From the NCBI RefSeq assembly GCF_963669205.1, contig NZ_OY769915.1, positions 4,748,001-4,812,000 on the forward strand: 64,000 bases of DNA, written 5' to 3'. Positions within the stretch are counted from its first letter, which is position 1, and each line of letters opens with the position of its first letter. Source of the stretch: an uncultured Roseibium sp. Its GTDB lineage: Bacteria > Pseudomonadota > Alphaproteobacteria > Rhizobiales > Stappiaceae. The position numbers and the translations under genes were made by a program. Of the stretch, positions 32,800-41,527 are shown piece after piece. The notes under the pieces were generated by a model. That model searched no databases, had not been told where the DNA came from, and saw nothing but the letters and a program-made list of their open reading frames with translations.

Positions 32800-35232
32800 A
32801 TGACACTGCCTTCCTCTTCGAAGATCATCATTATCGGCGGCGGTATCGTCGGTTGTTCAACGGCCTATCATCTGGCGCAGATGGGTCAGGAGGTTCTGCT
32901 CCTGGAAAAAGCCGCCCTGACATCCGGCTCCACCTGGCACGCTGCGGGCCTTGTCGGTCAGCTGCGTTCCAACGCCAATATCACCCAGCTTCTGGGCTAT
33001 TCGATCTCGCTCTACGACAGGCTGGAAGCGGAGACGGGACAGGCAACCGGCTGGAAGATGAACGGCGGCCTCCGGCTCGCCTGCAACCAGGAACGCTGGA
33101 CGGAGGTCAAGCGCCAGGCGACCACGGCGCACAGTTTCGGCCTCGACATGCAGTTGCTGACGCCGAAGGAAGCGCAGGAGTTGTGGCCCCTGATGGATAT
33201 CAGCGATGTCGTTGGCGCGGCCTATCTGCCGACGGACGGCCAGGCGAGTCCGTCCGACATCACCCAGGCCCTCGCCAAAGGCGCGCGCGCTGCCGGTGCC
33301 AAACTGGTTGAAAACACACCGGTTCATGAGATCCTGACCGAACGCGGCCGGATGACCGGCGTACGGACGGCCAAGGGCGAGATCGCCTGCGAAAAACTTG
33401 TGCTGTGTTGCGGGCAGTGGACACGCGAGCTCGCCGCCACAATCGGCGTCACCGTGCCGCTCGTTTCCGTCGAGCACCAGTACATGATCACGGAGGCCTT
33501 TGGGGTTCCGTCCAACCTGCCGACCTTGCGCGATCCGGACCGGCTGACCTACTACAAGGAAGAAGTCGGTGGACTGGTCATGGGCGGGTATGAGCCGAAT
33601 GGCATTCCCTGGGCGGTCGACGGCGTACCGGACCCGTTCGACTATCAGCTTCTGGACAGCAATTTCGATCATTTCGAGCAGCTGATGGAGCTGTCGTTGC
33701 CGCGCGTGCCCGACCTGGAAAAGGTCGGCGTCAAGCAGCTGGTCAACGGACCGGAGAGCTTCACGCCGGACGGCAATTTCATTCTGGGTGAAACGCCGGA
33801 AATGGAGAATGTATTTGTCGGCGCGGGTTTCAATGCCTTCGGCATCGCGGCCGGTGGCGGCGCAGGCATGGCCCTGGCCGAATGGGTCGCCAAGGGCGAG
33901 CCGCCCTACGACCTCTGGCCGGTCGACATCCGCCGCTTCGGACGGCCGCACACCGATACCGACTGGGTGCGCACCCGCACGCTGGAAGCCTATGGCAAGC
34001 ACTACACGATGGCCTGGCCGTCGGAAGAGCATGACAGCGGTCGCCCCTGCCGCCGCTCGCCACTCTATGACCGGCTGAAGGCGTCCGGAGCGGTCTTCGG
34101 CGAAAAGCTCGGCTGGGAGCGGCCGAACTGGTTTGCCGAAGCCGATGAAGAGGCACGTGACATCTACACATTCGAGCGGCCGAACTGGCACGGTCCGGTC
34201 GGCCGGGAACACACGGCCGCGCGTGAAGCCGCCGTCCTGTTCGACCAGACATCCTTCGCGAAGTTCATCCTCAAGGGACCGGACGCAGAGGCCGCGCTGA
34301 GCTGGATTGCCGCCAACCGCGTCGACAAGCCGGTCGGCTCGATCATCTATACCCAGATGCTGAACGACCGCGGCGGCATCGAGTGCGACCTGACCTGCGT
34401 GCGCACGGCCATCGACGAATATTACATCGTTACCGGAACCGGTTTTGCCACCCATGACTTCGACTGGATCAGGCGGAACATTCCGGACGGTCTCAACGCC
34501 CAGCTCGTCGATGTCACCTCGTCAAACTCGGTGCTGTCGCTGTTCGGACCGAAGGCGCGGGACGTTCTGTCTGCCTGCACCCGCGCCGATGTCGGCAATG
34601 AGGCCTTTCCTTTCGCGCAGGCGCACAGGATCGGCATCGCCGGCTGCCCGGTGCTCGCGCTGCGCATCACCTATGTCGGTGAGCTCGGCTGGGAACTGCA
34701 CCTTCCGACCGAGTACGCGCAGACGGTATATGACGCCCTGCACAAGGCCGGCGAACAGCACGGCCTGCGCAACGCCGGGTACCGGGCAATCGAGACGCTG
34801 CGCCTTGAAAAGGGGTATCGCGCCTGGGGATCCGATATCGGACCGGACCATACACCGGACGAGGCCGGCCTCGGCTGGGCCGTCAAGATGAAGACAAATG
34901 CCGATTTCAAGGGCCGCGCCGCCGTACAGGCCCAGCGCGAGAGCGGTGTGAAGAAGATGCTCGCCACCTTCACCACCGACGGCGACGTTATCCTGTCCGG
35001 TCGCGAAACCATCTACCGCAACGGCGAACGGTGCGGCTGGCTGAGTTCAGGCGGCTATGGCCACACGCTCGGCAAGAGCATCGGGATCGGATATGTCCGC
35101 CATCCGGACGGCGTCACGAAGGACCACGTCCTGTCCGCGGATTATGAACTTGAAGTCGGCACGGAACGGGTCAGGGCCGAGGTCACGCTCGCACCGCTTT
35201 ACGATCCGAAAATGGAGCGGGTCAAAAGCTGA
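32800..35232 (+). CDS. Dimethylglycine-dehydrogenase-like flavoenzyme with GcvT folate domain (copy 2)
   Basis: 810 aa from ATG 32800 (a GTG at 32788 is also in frame). Same plan as copy 1: Rossmann motif KIIIIGGGIVGCSTAYHLAQMG, His47 in TWHAAGLVGQLRS for covalent FAD, and a C-terminal GcvT domain (DKPVGSIIYTQMLNDRGGIECDLT, ELGWELHLPTEYA, GYRAIETLRLEKGYRAWGSD). It is predicted to remove an N-methyl or similar group and pass the one-carbon unit to tetrahydrofolate. It ends the betaine-type operon. Sarcosine, dimethylglycine or a non-glycine methylamine are all possible substrates. Confidence 0.86.
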   Translation: MTLPSSSKIIIIGGGIVGCSTAYHLAQMGQEVLLLEKAALTSGSTWHAAGLVGQLRSNANITQLLGYSISLYDRLEAETGQATGWKMNGGLRLACNQERWTEVKRQATTAHSFGLDMQLLTPKEAQELWPLMDISDVVGAAYLPTDGQASPSDITQALAKGARAAGAKLVENTPVHEILTERGRMTGVRTAKGEIACEKLVLCCGQWTRELAATIGVTVPLVSVEHQYMITEAFGVPSNLPTLRDPDRLTYYKEEVGGLVMGGYEPNGIPWAVDGVPDPFDYQLLDSNFDHFEQLMELSLPRVPDLEKVGVKQLVNGPESFTPDGNFILGETPEMENVFVGAGFNAFGIAAGGGAGMALAEWVAKGEPPYDLWPVDIRRFGRPHTDTDWVRTRTLEAYGKHYTMAWPSEEHDSGRPCRRSPLYDRLKASGAVFGEKLGWERPNWFAEADEEARDIYTFERPNWHGPVGREHTAAREAAVLFDQTSFAKFILKGPDAEAALSWIAANRVDKPVGSIIYTQMLNDRGGIECDLTCVRTAIDEYYIVTGTGFATHDFDWIRRNIPDGLNAQLVDVTSSNSVLSLFGPKARDVLSACTRADVGNEAFPFAQAHRIGIAGCPVLALRITYVGELGWELHLPTEYAQTVYDALHKAGEQHGLRNAGYRAIETLRLEKGYRAWGSDIGPDHTPDEAGLGWAVKMKTNADFKGRAAVQAQRESGVKKMLATFTTDGDVILSGRETIYRNGERCGWLSSGGYGHTLGKSIGIGYVRHPDGVTKDHVLSADYELEVGTERVRAEVTLAPLYDPKMERVKS

Positions 35233-35245
35233 CATGAAGACGCGG

Positions 35246-35270
35246 CCGGATCTGAAACAGATCCGGTTTC
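35246..35270. terminator. Hairpin between the N-methyl-amine operon and ppk2
   Basis: CCGGATCTG (35246-35254), loop AAA, CAGATCCGG (35258-35266), then TTTC. It lies 13 nt after the flavoenzyme stop and before the convergent ppk2 stop at 35295. It is a likely terminator, possibly for both strands. Confidence 0.7.
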
Positions 35271-35294
35271 GCGCCCCGCCGCCCGGCATCGCAC

Positions 35295-36305
35295 CTATTC
35301 GACCTTGAACTGCCGGCTTGCGTCAAAGTCCTGCAACGTCTGATAAAACGTGTCCGCCGGCCCGACGATTTTCGGATCCGCGTCGAGATTGATTTCCGTG
35401 TCCGCCGCCGGATAGGACAGGGAACGGATAAAATACCGCATGCAATTCAGCCGGGCGCGCTTCTTGTCGTCGGATCGCACGACGGTCCAGGGCGCGTCCG
35501 CGGTATGGGTATAGAAGAACATGCTCTCCTTCGCCTCGGAATAGTCGTCCCACATATCCAGCGACTGGACATCGACCGGGCTGAGCTTCCAGTGTTTCAG
35601 GGGATCGCTGTTGCGCGACTGAAACCGTCTCAACTGCTCCTCCCGGCTGACCGAGAACCAGAATTTGAACAAGCGGATGCCGCTTCTCACCAGCATGCGT
35701 TCAAATTCGGGAACCTGGCGCATGAATTCCATGTATTCGGCCGGTGAGCAGAAACCCATGACCTTTTCGACGCCTGCCCGGTTGTACCAGGAGCGGTCGA
35801 AGAGAACGATCTCGCCCTTGGTGGGCAGATGCCGGGCATAGCGCTGGAAGTACCATTGCCCCTTCTCTTCTTCCGTCGGCTTTTCCAGGGCGACGACGCG
35901 CGCACCGCGCGGGTTCAGGTGTTCCATGAACCGCTTGATGGTGCCTCCCTTGCCGGCCGCATCCCGGCCTTCGAAAATGGCGATGATGCGCTGGCCGCTG
36001 TCCTTGACCCAGTTTTGCACCTTCAGCAGCTCGATCTGGAGTTCCTGTTTGCGCGCCTCGTATTGCGCACGGTTCATGCGCCGCTTGTAGGGATAGTTCT
36101 CCGGCAGGCGAGCGCTGTTGCCCTTGGAAATCGAACGCTCGTGCAATAGCAGGGAGTGGCTCTTGTGGACTGACGATTTATGACCAGACTTTGCCGTCGC
36201 CGGTTTCTTGGGAGCCGTTTCGGAGGTTTCTGGGATGGAAGGTTCAGCGCCGGAAGTCGCCGCCGTCCGGCCTGAAGAGCCGGCCTGTTTCAGTGTCTGG
36301 TCCAT
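35295..36305 (-). CDS. ppk2: Polyphosphate kinase 2
   Basis: 336 aa from ATG 36305. PPK2 moves phosphate between polyphosphate and nucleoside diphosphates. Core motifs: IIAIFEGRDAAGKGGTIKRFMEHLNPRG (Walker A), VLFDRSWYNRAGVEKVMGFC (Walker B) and a class I-like middle region, FWFSVSREEQLRRFQSRNSDPLKHWKLSP. The first 65 residues are Ser/Thr/Lys-rich and low in complexity, beyond the usual domain. The frame is open up to 36611, but the added part reads as non-coding; 36306-36603 shows no other gene. It stands alone between convergent neighbours. Confidence 0.93.
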   Translation of the reverse strand: MDQTLKQAGSSGRTAATSGAEPSIPETSETAPKKPATAKSGHKSSVHKSHSLLLHERSISKGNSARLPENYPYKRRMNRAQYEARKQELQIELLKVQNWVKDSGQRIIAIFEGRDAAGKGGTIKRFMEHLNPRGARVVALEKPTEEEKGQWYFQRYARHLPTKGEIVLFDRSWYNRAGVEKVMGFCSPAEYMEFMRQVPEFERMLVRSGIRLFKFWFSVSREEQLRRFQSRNSDPLKHWKLSPVDVQSLDMWDDYSEAKESMFFYTHTADAPWTVVRSDDKKRARLNCMRYFIRSLSYPAADTEINLDADPKIVGPADTFYQTLQDFDASRQFKVE

Positions 36306-36603
36306 GGTGTGCTTTCCGTCGGTAAAGTGAGCTTTCTGCCGAAACGCACCCTTGATCCCGGAAACCGTCCGGTCTCTGGAGCGCGCCCGGGCACGACCCA
36401 AGCCCAAAACGGATCTTTGCGCATTGACCTCAGACAAACGGCCAAGCGATTTCTGCAGTCTCGCGCGCATCGTCAACTTTGGCGCATTACTTTTATGCGC
36501 CGGATCGCACAGCCCGATTGCGAAGCCTCGTGTTGTTCCTGTGCCCGATGGCAGCGCGGCCGCAACCACGCACCGTGACCATGCCTCAAATCGACGTGCG
36601 CGA

Positions 36604-37218
36604 TCACTCACGCACCTTCAGCGCCGCATGGCGAGCGCCGTTCAGATGCGCGCGCAGCGCCTCTTCGGCACCCGCCCTGTTTCCGGCGGCAAGCAGGCGC
36701 ACAATCAGTTCGTGTTCAAGGTTTGACGCCCTGAGACGGTCGATCTGAAACAGCTGCGATCTGCGATAGGGTGCGAGTTTCAATCGCAGGTCGGACGCCA
36801 TCTGGGCCAGATCGACATTGCCGCTCGCCTCATAAATAAGCGAATGGAAATCGAGGTTCATCGCCTCATATTCCCGATAGGCCTTGTTGCCTGCGAATTC
36901 GGTCATGCGGCCGTGCATGGCCTGCAAGCGGGCCAGGTCATCTCCCGAGATCCTTTGAGCCGCAAGCCCGCCGCATACGGCTTCCATTTCCGCCATGGCC
37001 TCGAACATCGATCCAAGGCGCGCGGTGTCGAAACTCCGGACAATGACGCCCTTGTAGGGCGACCGTTCTGCCAGGGAACGGGACACGATTGTCTGCAGCG
37101 CCTCGCGTACAGGTGTCCGGGACACGCCGAAACGTTCCGCGATGGCGGCCTCGCTCAACCGCGTGCCGGGAGCCAGGCTTCCCCGGACGATCTCGTCTTC
37201 GAGGGTTTCGGATATCAT
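36604..37218 (-). CDS. GntR-family regulator with FCD domain, probable TRAP-operon regulator
   Basis: 204 aa from ATG 37218, with GAAGGG 14 nt upstream; a few more N-terminal residues are possible. Winged HTH ISETLEDEIVRGSLAPGTRLSEAAIAERFGVSRTPVREALQ (about 2-42). The all-helical FCD ligand domain follows (NLDFHSLIYEASGN carries a likely metal-binding pattern). It is on the same strand as the TRAP genes and 195 bp downstream of dctM. The two ATNGTATACNAT-like palindromes at 40415 and 40477 fit GntR/FadR-type operators. It probably represses the TRAP genes and the divergent hydrolase. Confidence 0.87.
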   Translation of the reverse strand: MISETLEDEIVRGSLAPGTRLSEAAIAERFGVSRTPVREALQTIVSRSLAERSPYKGVIVRSFDTARLGSMFEAMAEMEAVCGGLAAQRISGDDLARLQAMHGRMTEFAGNKAYREYEAMNLDFHSLIYEASGNVDLAQMASDLRLKLAPYRRSQLFQIDRLRASNLEHELIVRLLAAGNRAGAEEALRAHLNGARHAALKVRE

Positions 37219-37412
37219 GGCGCTGTGTACACCCTTCAATGTCTGATCATCCCCTGTTCTGCGCCTGCCATAGCGCCCCTTTGTCGGAAACCGCAAACCG
37301 GTCGGTGTGCCTGAATGCATAGCATACCGAATCATGCGCGGCGGACATATGCTCCGGTTTGACATCGCGGCCCGATGGCCACGCCTGTGCGCGCCCGGCC
37401 CAAACCGTTGCA

Positions 37413-38738
37413 TCACCAGCCGATCGCTTGTGGCAGCCATGTCGCAATGGACGGGAAACTGAACAGCAGCACAAGCGCAACCGCCTGCAGGGCGATGAAC
37501 GGCAGGACACCCCGGTAAATCATGGTGGTGGTAATGCCGGGCGGCGCGGCACCTTTCAGGAAGAACAGGGCCCAGCCGAACGGAGGCGTCAGAAACGATG
37601 TCTGAAGGTTCAGCGCGATCAGGGCGGCCAGCCACACCATGTCGGTCCCCTGTTCCACGAAGAACGGCAGCAGAAGCGGCAGCGCGATATAGCTGATCTC
37701 GATCCACTCGAGGAAAAAGCCCAGAATGAACAGCAGAACCATCAGGAACAGGAGCGCGCCGAATTCGCCCCCGGGCAGGATGTAGAGCATGTCCTTGACG
37801 AGATCTTCCCCGTCCAGGCCTCGAAAGGCGATGGCAAAAACCTGCGCAGCCACAAGGATGAAAAAGATCATGGCGGAAATCCGCAGAGTGCCCTGTGCGG
37901 CGTCCCAGATCATGGAAAGGCGCAGGCGCCCGTAGAGCGCGGCGATCAGGATCGCGAATACCGCACCGACGCTGGCGGCCTCGGTTGGCGCGGCAATGCC
38001 TCCGATGATGGAACCCAGAACGCCGCCGACCAGAACGAGCGGGGGTGCAAGCGATTGCACCGCCTTGAGCGCAAGCGGCCAGCCGGTCAGGTCGGACCGT
38101 TCGTCGTCCGGCAGGGCCGGCATCAGGTCGGGTCGCATTTTTCCGTAAACCAGGATGAAGGCCACGTAGAGACTTGCCAGCATCAGCCCGGGCATCATCG
38201 CAGCGGCGAACAGCGTACCGACGCTCTCGCCCATGATATCCGCCAGCAGGATCAGCACCAGGGAGGGCGGAATGATCTGGCCAAGGGTGCCTGACGCGCA
38301 AATGGCGCCGGACGCAAGACCACCGTCGTAGCCGCGGCGCAGCAGCACCGGAAGCGTCAGCATCGTGAGGGTGGCAACGGTTGCACCGACAATGCCGGTC
38401 GAGGCGCCCATCAGCACACCGACAATGATGAGCGCGATCGCCATGCCGCCGTTGAGTCGGCCGGAGAGACGCCCGACCACTTCCAGCATGTCTTCTGCCA
38501 CGCGCGATTTCTCGAGCATGACACCCATGAAGACGAACAGCGGGATCGCAATGAACTCGTACTTCGTGACGACGCCGTAGATGCGCGATGGCGTCAGGTT
38601 GAACAGAAAATCACCGAACCCCATCCAGCCGAAGACGAAACCGGCGACGGCAATTCCGATACCGACGGGGATACCGGCAAGGAGCAGGAGCATGAAACCG
38701 AGGATGAGCCCGATTGCGAGAAGTTCCATCAGGGGCAT
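37413..38738 (-). CDS. dctM: TRAP transporter large permease (DctM)
   Basis: 441 aa, about 12 hydrophobic helices, from ATG 38738, which overlaps the dctQ stop (TGATG). Typical parts: MELLAIGLILGFMLLLLAGIPVGIGIAVAG at the front, KYEFIAIPLFVFMGVMLEKSRVAEDML near 65-90, and IPPSLVLILLADIMGESVGTLF. It imports an organic acid with Na+ together with DctQ and DctP. A long open frame starting at 38840 is an upstream extension inside dctQ. The gap 37219-37412 to the GntR gene holds nothing clear. Confidence 0.93.
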   Translation of the reverse strand: MPLMELLAIGLILGFMLLLLAGIPVGIGIAVAGFVFGWMGFGDFLFNLTPSRIYGVVTKYEFIAIPLFVFMGVMLEKSRVAEDMLEVVGRLSGRLNGGMAIALIIVGVLMGASTGIVGATVATLTMLTLPVLLRRGYDGGLASGAICASGTLGQIIPPSLVLILLADIMGESVGTLFAAAMMPGLMLASLYVAFILVYGKMRPDLMPALPDDERSDLTGWPLALKAVQSLAPPLVLVGGVLGSIIGGIAAPTEAASVGAVFAILIAALYGRLRLSMIWDAAQGTLRISAMIFFILVAAQVFAIAFRGLDGEDLVKDMLYILPGGEFGALLFLMVLLFILGFFLEWIEISYIALPLLLPFFVEQGTDMVWLAALIALNLQTSFLTPPFGWALFFLKGAAPPGITTTMIYRGVLPFIALQAVALVLLFSFPSIATWLPQAIGW

Positions 38739-39244
38739 CAGGCGCCACTCCTCAGACTGGCTGCGTGTCGGGCCGCGTTTGCGAGGCATTGCAGGGCCAG
38801 CAGTCCGAAGGCGAATGGAATGAAACCCTTCAGAAGCCATCGGCCCGGCAACCCTCCAGGATCAGGCGACCCTTCCAGGAGCGAAAAGGAGCTGTCGACG
38901 AAGCCCATTGAATACTTGATGAACAGCACGGAGACCGCAGCCCCGAGCAGCATGGACACAAGGTCGATCCAGCGGCGGGTGCGCGTACCGAGCTTGTCGT
39001 AGACCATGTCGACGCGCACGTGACCGTTCTCGCGCATCAGCACGATGATACCGAGAAGCGCAATCGGCACCAGCAGGTGCCATTCCAGCTCCTGCATCCA
39101 GACCGTGGCATTGCCGAAGACATAGCGGCCCGCAACGTTGAAAAAGACCAGGCCCACCATGAAGAGCAGCAAAGCCGATGCGACCCGCGAAATGATGCGC
39201 GTCATGCCGTCGATGAGATCGGCAAACTTGAGAACGAACGTCAT
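38738..39244 (-). CDS. dctQ: TRAP transporter small permease (DctQ)
   Basis: 168 aa, four transmembrane helices (IISRVASALLLFMVGLVFFNVAGRY, LEWHLLVPIALLGIIVLM, LVSMLLGAAVSVLFIKYSM, GFIPFAFGLLALQCLANAA). It has the DctQ hallmark ELEWHLLVPIALLG and a conserved HVRVDMVYDKL loop. It lies between dctP and dctM and overlaps dctM. A perfect 12-bp stem-loop separates it from dctP. Confidence 0.92.
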   Translation of the reverse strand: MTFVLKFADLIDGMTRIISRVASALLLFMVGLVFFNVAGRYVFGNATVWMQELEWHLLVPIALLGIIVLMRENGHVRVDMVYDKLGTRTRRWIDLVSMLLGAAVSVLFIKYSMGFVDSSFSLLEGSPDPGGLPGRWLLKGFIPFAFGLLALQCLANAARHAASLRSGA

Positions 39245-39270
39245 TGGAATACTTGTTTTGAGAGGGAGAT

Positions 39271-39297
39271 GACCCGGCCGCGCGGCGCGGCCGGGTC
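39271..39297 (-). other. Intercistronic stem-loop between dctP and dctQ
   Basis: GACCCGGCCGCG (39271-39282), loop CGG, CGCGGCCGGGTC (39286-39297): a perfect 12-bp GC stem, 21 nt after the dctP stop in the direction of transcription. No T-run follows. Its likely role is protection of the binding-protein mRNA or partial termination. Confidence 0.75.
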
Positions 39298-39318
39298 CGG
39301 TTGATCACGTAACGAGTG

Positions 39319-40401
39319 TCACGATGCGGTGCGCAATTCGGAGTGCCAGACCTTCTCCGAACCGTCCGCCCAGACATCATGTTCCGCCTTGAAGGCGAAG
39401 TAGTTGTCCATGACCTTTTTGAAGAGCGGATCGGCAGCACCCATTTCTTCGTAGACGGCATCCATCTCGACACGAAGTGATTCCACGACTTCCGTCGGTA
39501 GCGTGCGAAGTTCGGTTCCCGATGCAGCGAACTCCTTCAACGCCGCCGCGTTGTTGGCTTCTCCCCAGCTGTGCGAGATCACGTTGCAGGCCGCGGCGGC
39601 GTTGGTGACAATTGCCTGCAATTCCGCGTCCAGCGTGTCCCATGCAGCCTTGTTGATGGTGAGTTCGGTCACCGTCGTCGGCTCGTGCCAACCGGTGGTG
39701 TAGTAGTATTTCGCCGCCTTGTTCAGACCCAGGATCTTGTCCTGTGCCGGACCGACCCACTCGGCCGCGTCGATGACGCCGCGTTCCAGAGCCGGGAAGA
39801 TCTCGCCGCCCGGCAGCACCTTCACGTCGACGCCTATGCGCGAATAGGCCTTGCCGGCAAGACCGGGAATGCGCAAACGCAGACCCTTCATGTCGTCGAT
39901 CGAATTGATTTCCTTGTTGAACCAGCCGGTCATCTGCACCCCGGTCGCGCCGATCGGCATCGCCACCAGGCCGAGAGGTTCATAAACCTCGTTCCAGAGC
40001 TTGATGCCGTCGCCGATATAGAACCAGGCGTTCTGACCCTGGGTGGACATGCCGAAGGGAACTGCGCCGAAGAACTGGGCGGCCGGCACCTTGCCCGCGC
40101 CGAAATAGCTTACCCAGCCGTTCATCTGCACGATCCCCTGGCGAACGGCATCGAACCCTTCGAAGGCCGGGACCAGTTCACCGCCGTTATAGACCTGGAT
40201 ATCGAGCCGGCCGCCGGACATCGCCCGCACACGGTCTGCAAAGTCGGACAGCGAGCCCGGCCCCGTCGAGTAGAACGGCTGGCCGGCGGGAAAGGCCGTC
40301 GTCATCTTCCATTCAACGGTGTTGGCCCGCGCAACGGCGGGTGCGGCGAGTGTGGCGGCACCGGCCACACCGGCAGTTGTGAGAAATGAACGTCTATCCA
40401 T
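39319..40401 (-). CDS. dctP: TRAP transporter substrate-binding protein (DctP family)
   Basis: 360 aa from ATG 40401. Twin-arginine signal peptide MDRRSFLTTAGVAGAATLAAPAVARA, so it is probably exported folded. The mature protein has the DctP fold (VEWKMTTAFPAGQPFYSTGPGSLSDFADRVR; GVQMTGWFNKEINSIDDMKGLRLRIPG, with the ligand-carboxylate Arg in LRLRIPG). WYIGDGIKLWNEVY places it near the group that binds keto or aromatic acids, but specificity is not certain. First gene of the TRAP operon, behind two GntR-type palindromes. Confidence 0.92.
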   Translation of the reverse strand: MDRRSFLTTAGVAGAATLAAPAVARANTVEWKMTTAFPAGQPFYSTGPGSLSDFADRVRAMSGGRLDIQVYNGGELVPAFEGFDAVRQGIVQMNGWVSYFGAGKVPAAQFFGAVPFGMSTQGQNAWFYIGDGIKLWNEVYEPLGLVAMPIGATGVQMTGWFNKEINSIDDMKGLRLRIPGLAGKAYSRIGVDVKVLPGGEIFPALERGVIDAAEWVGPAQDKILGLNKAAKYYYTTGWHEPTTVTELTINKAAWDTLDAELQAIVTNAAAACNVISHSWGEANNAAALKEFAASGTELRTLPTEVVESLRVEMDAVYEEMGAADPLFKKVMDNYFAFKAEHDVWADGSEKVWHSELRTAS

Positions 40402-40414
40402 GTGCTTTCTCCTG

Positions 40415-40426
40415 ATCGTATACAAT
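40415..40426. promoter_or_regulatory. GntR-type operator candidate 1
   Basis: ATCGTATACAAT, one base from the perfect palindrome ATTGTATACAAT, 14 bp upstream of the dctP start. The TNGTATACAA form is characteristic of FadR-subfamily GntR sites. Confidence 0.6.
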
Positions 40427-40476
40427 TTTGGCGTGAAAGATGATTTTTCTGAGTGTGAGCTCTGGGAATGACATAA

Positions 40477-40488
40477 ATTGTATGCAAT
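40477..40488. promoter_or_regulatory. GntR-type operator candidate 2
   Basis: ATTGTATGCAAT, also one base from ATTGTATACAAT, 62 bp from candidate 1 (about six helical turns), in the divergent region between dctP and the deacetylase-family gene. Confidence 0.6.
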
Positions 40489-40612
40489 TCATTTCAATAG
40501 ATTTTTGCCTATTTTTTGATGCCGTGCTTGTTTTGCCAGTTTTTTGAGCAAAATTTGCAGGAGATGATTGGCCGATGGGCAGCTCAGACAGTCCCGGAGA
40601 GGATCAACCGGA

Positions 40613-41494
40613 ATGAAGATCAATCGCCACGGCCGTTACGGGTTCAGTGCAATCCATGATCGGGCCGACTATGACTGGCCCGACGGCAAGCGCCTTGCGG
40701 TCTATCTCGGCATGAATCTGGAGGTTTTCTCTTTCGGCGAGGGCCTTGGTGCGGAACTCGCCCCTGGCGGTCCGCAACCCGACATTCTCAACTTCGCCTG
40801 GCGGGACTACGGCAACCGGGTCGGCGCACCGCGCATGCTCGCGCTGTTCGACAGACTGGAAGTGCCATGCACGGCACTCGTCAATTCGCAGATCTACACC
40901 GAAGCACCTGGACTGGCCGAGGCATTCGCCGCGCGCGGAGATGAGATTGCCGGCCATGGACGCACAAATGCCGAGCGGCAGGGGATCTTGTCAGAAGACG
41001 AAGAAAGGACACTCATCGAGCAATCAACACGGGTCCTGACATCACGCGCCGGCCAGGCGCCAAAAGGTTGGCTCGGGCCCTGGATATCCCAAAGCCGTGT
41101 CACCCCGGACCTTCTGCACGAAGCCGGATACGAATATCTTCTGGACTGGTGCCACGACGACCAGCCGACCTGGATGACAACGCGCTCGGGCCGCATTCTG
41201 TCGGTTCCCTATCCGCAGGAACTGAACGACATTCCCCAGATCGTCGGCCGCAAGCGCGAGGGGAATGAATTTGCCGACATGATCATCGACGCGTTCGACG
41301 TCATGCTGGCGGAGGCTACGACGCGGCCCCTCGTCATGGGCATCGCGCTCCACGGCTATCTGATGGGGCACCCGCACCGGATCAAGCATCTGGAGCGCGC
41401 CCTGGCCTACATGAAAGCCAGGTCCGGCGATCTTGTCTGGTGGACAACCGCGGGCGCGATCAATGACCACATCCGCAAATCCGTGAATCTCTAG
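40613..41494 (+). CDS. Polysaccharide-deacetylase-family hydrolase (PuuE-like)
   Basis: 293 aa from ATG 40613, with GAGAGG at RBS distance. NodB/carbohydrate-esterase-4 homology: YLGMNLEVFSFGEG, GVPR-like RVGAPRMLALFDRLEVPCTALVNS, DEIAGHGRTNAERQGILSEDEE and WLGPWISQS, then HGYLMGHPHRIKHLERALAYM. Members of this subgroup act on amide bonds of small molecules such as allantoin rather than on polysaccharide, and no signal peptide is present. It is divergent from the TRAP operon, across two shared GntR-type palindromes, so its substrate is probably what the TRAP system imports. Confidence 0.84.
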   Translation: MKINRHGRYGFSAIHDRADYDWPDGKRLAVYLGMNLEVFSFGEGLGAELAPGGPQPDILNFAWRDYGNRVGAPRMLALFDRLEVPCTALVNSQIYTEAPGLAEAFAARGDEIAGHGRTNAERQGILSEDEERTLIEQSTRVLTSRAGQAPKGWLGPWISQSRVTPDLLHEAGYEYLLDWCHDDQPTWMTTRSGRILSVPYPQELNDIPQIVGRKREGNEFADMIIDAFDVMLAEATTRPLVMGIALHGYLMGHPHRIKHLERALAYMKARSGDLVWWTTAGAINDHIRKSVNL

Positions 41495-41527
41495 GCGTTC
41501 CGGAAGGGGCAGGTGCCATCTCCCGCG

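Noticed and set aside
32857..34455. 532-codon open frame on the minus strand
   Set aside because: Antisense to the second flavoenzyme, whose motifs are unambiguous.
36306..36611. 100-residue N-terminal extension of PPK2
   Set aside because: The translated part is Arg-rich noise; ATG 36305 starts the plausible protein.
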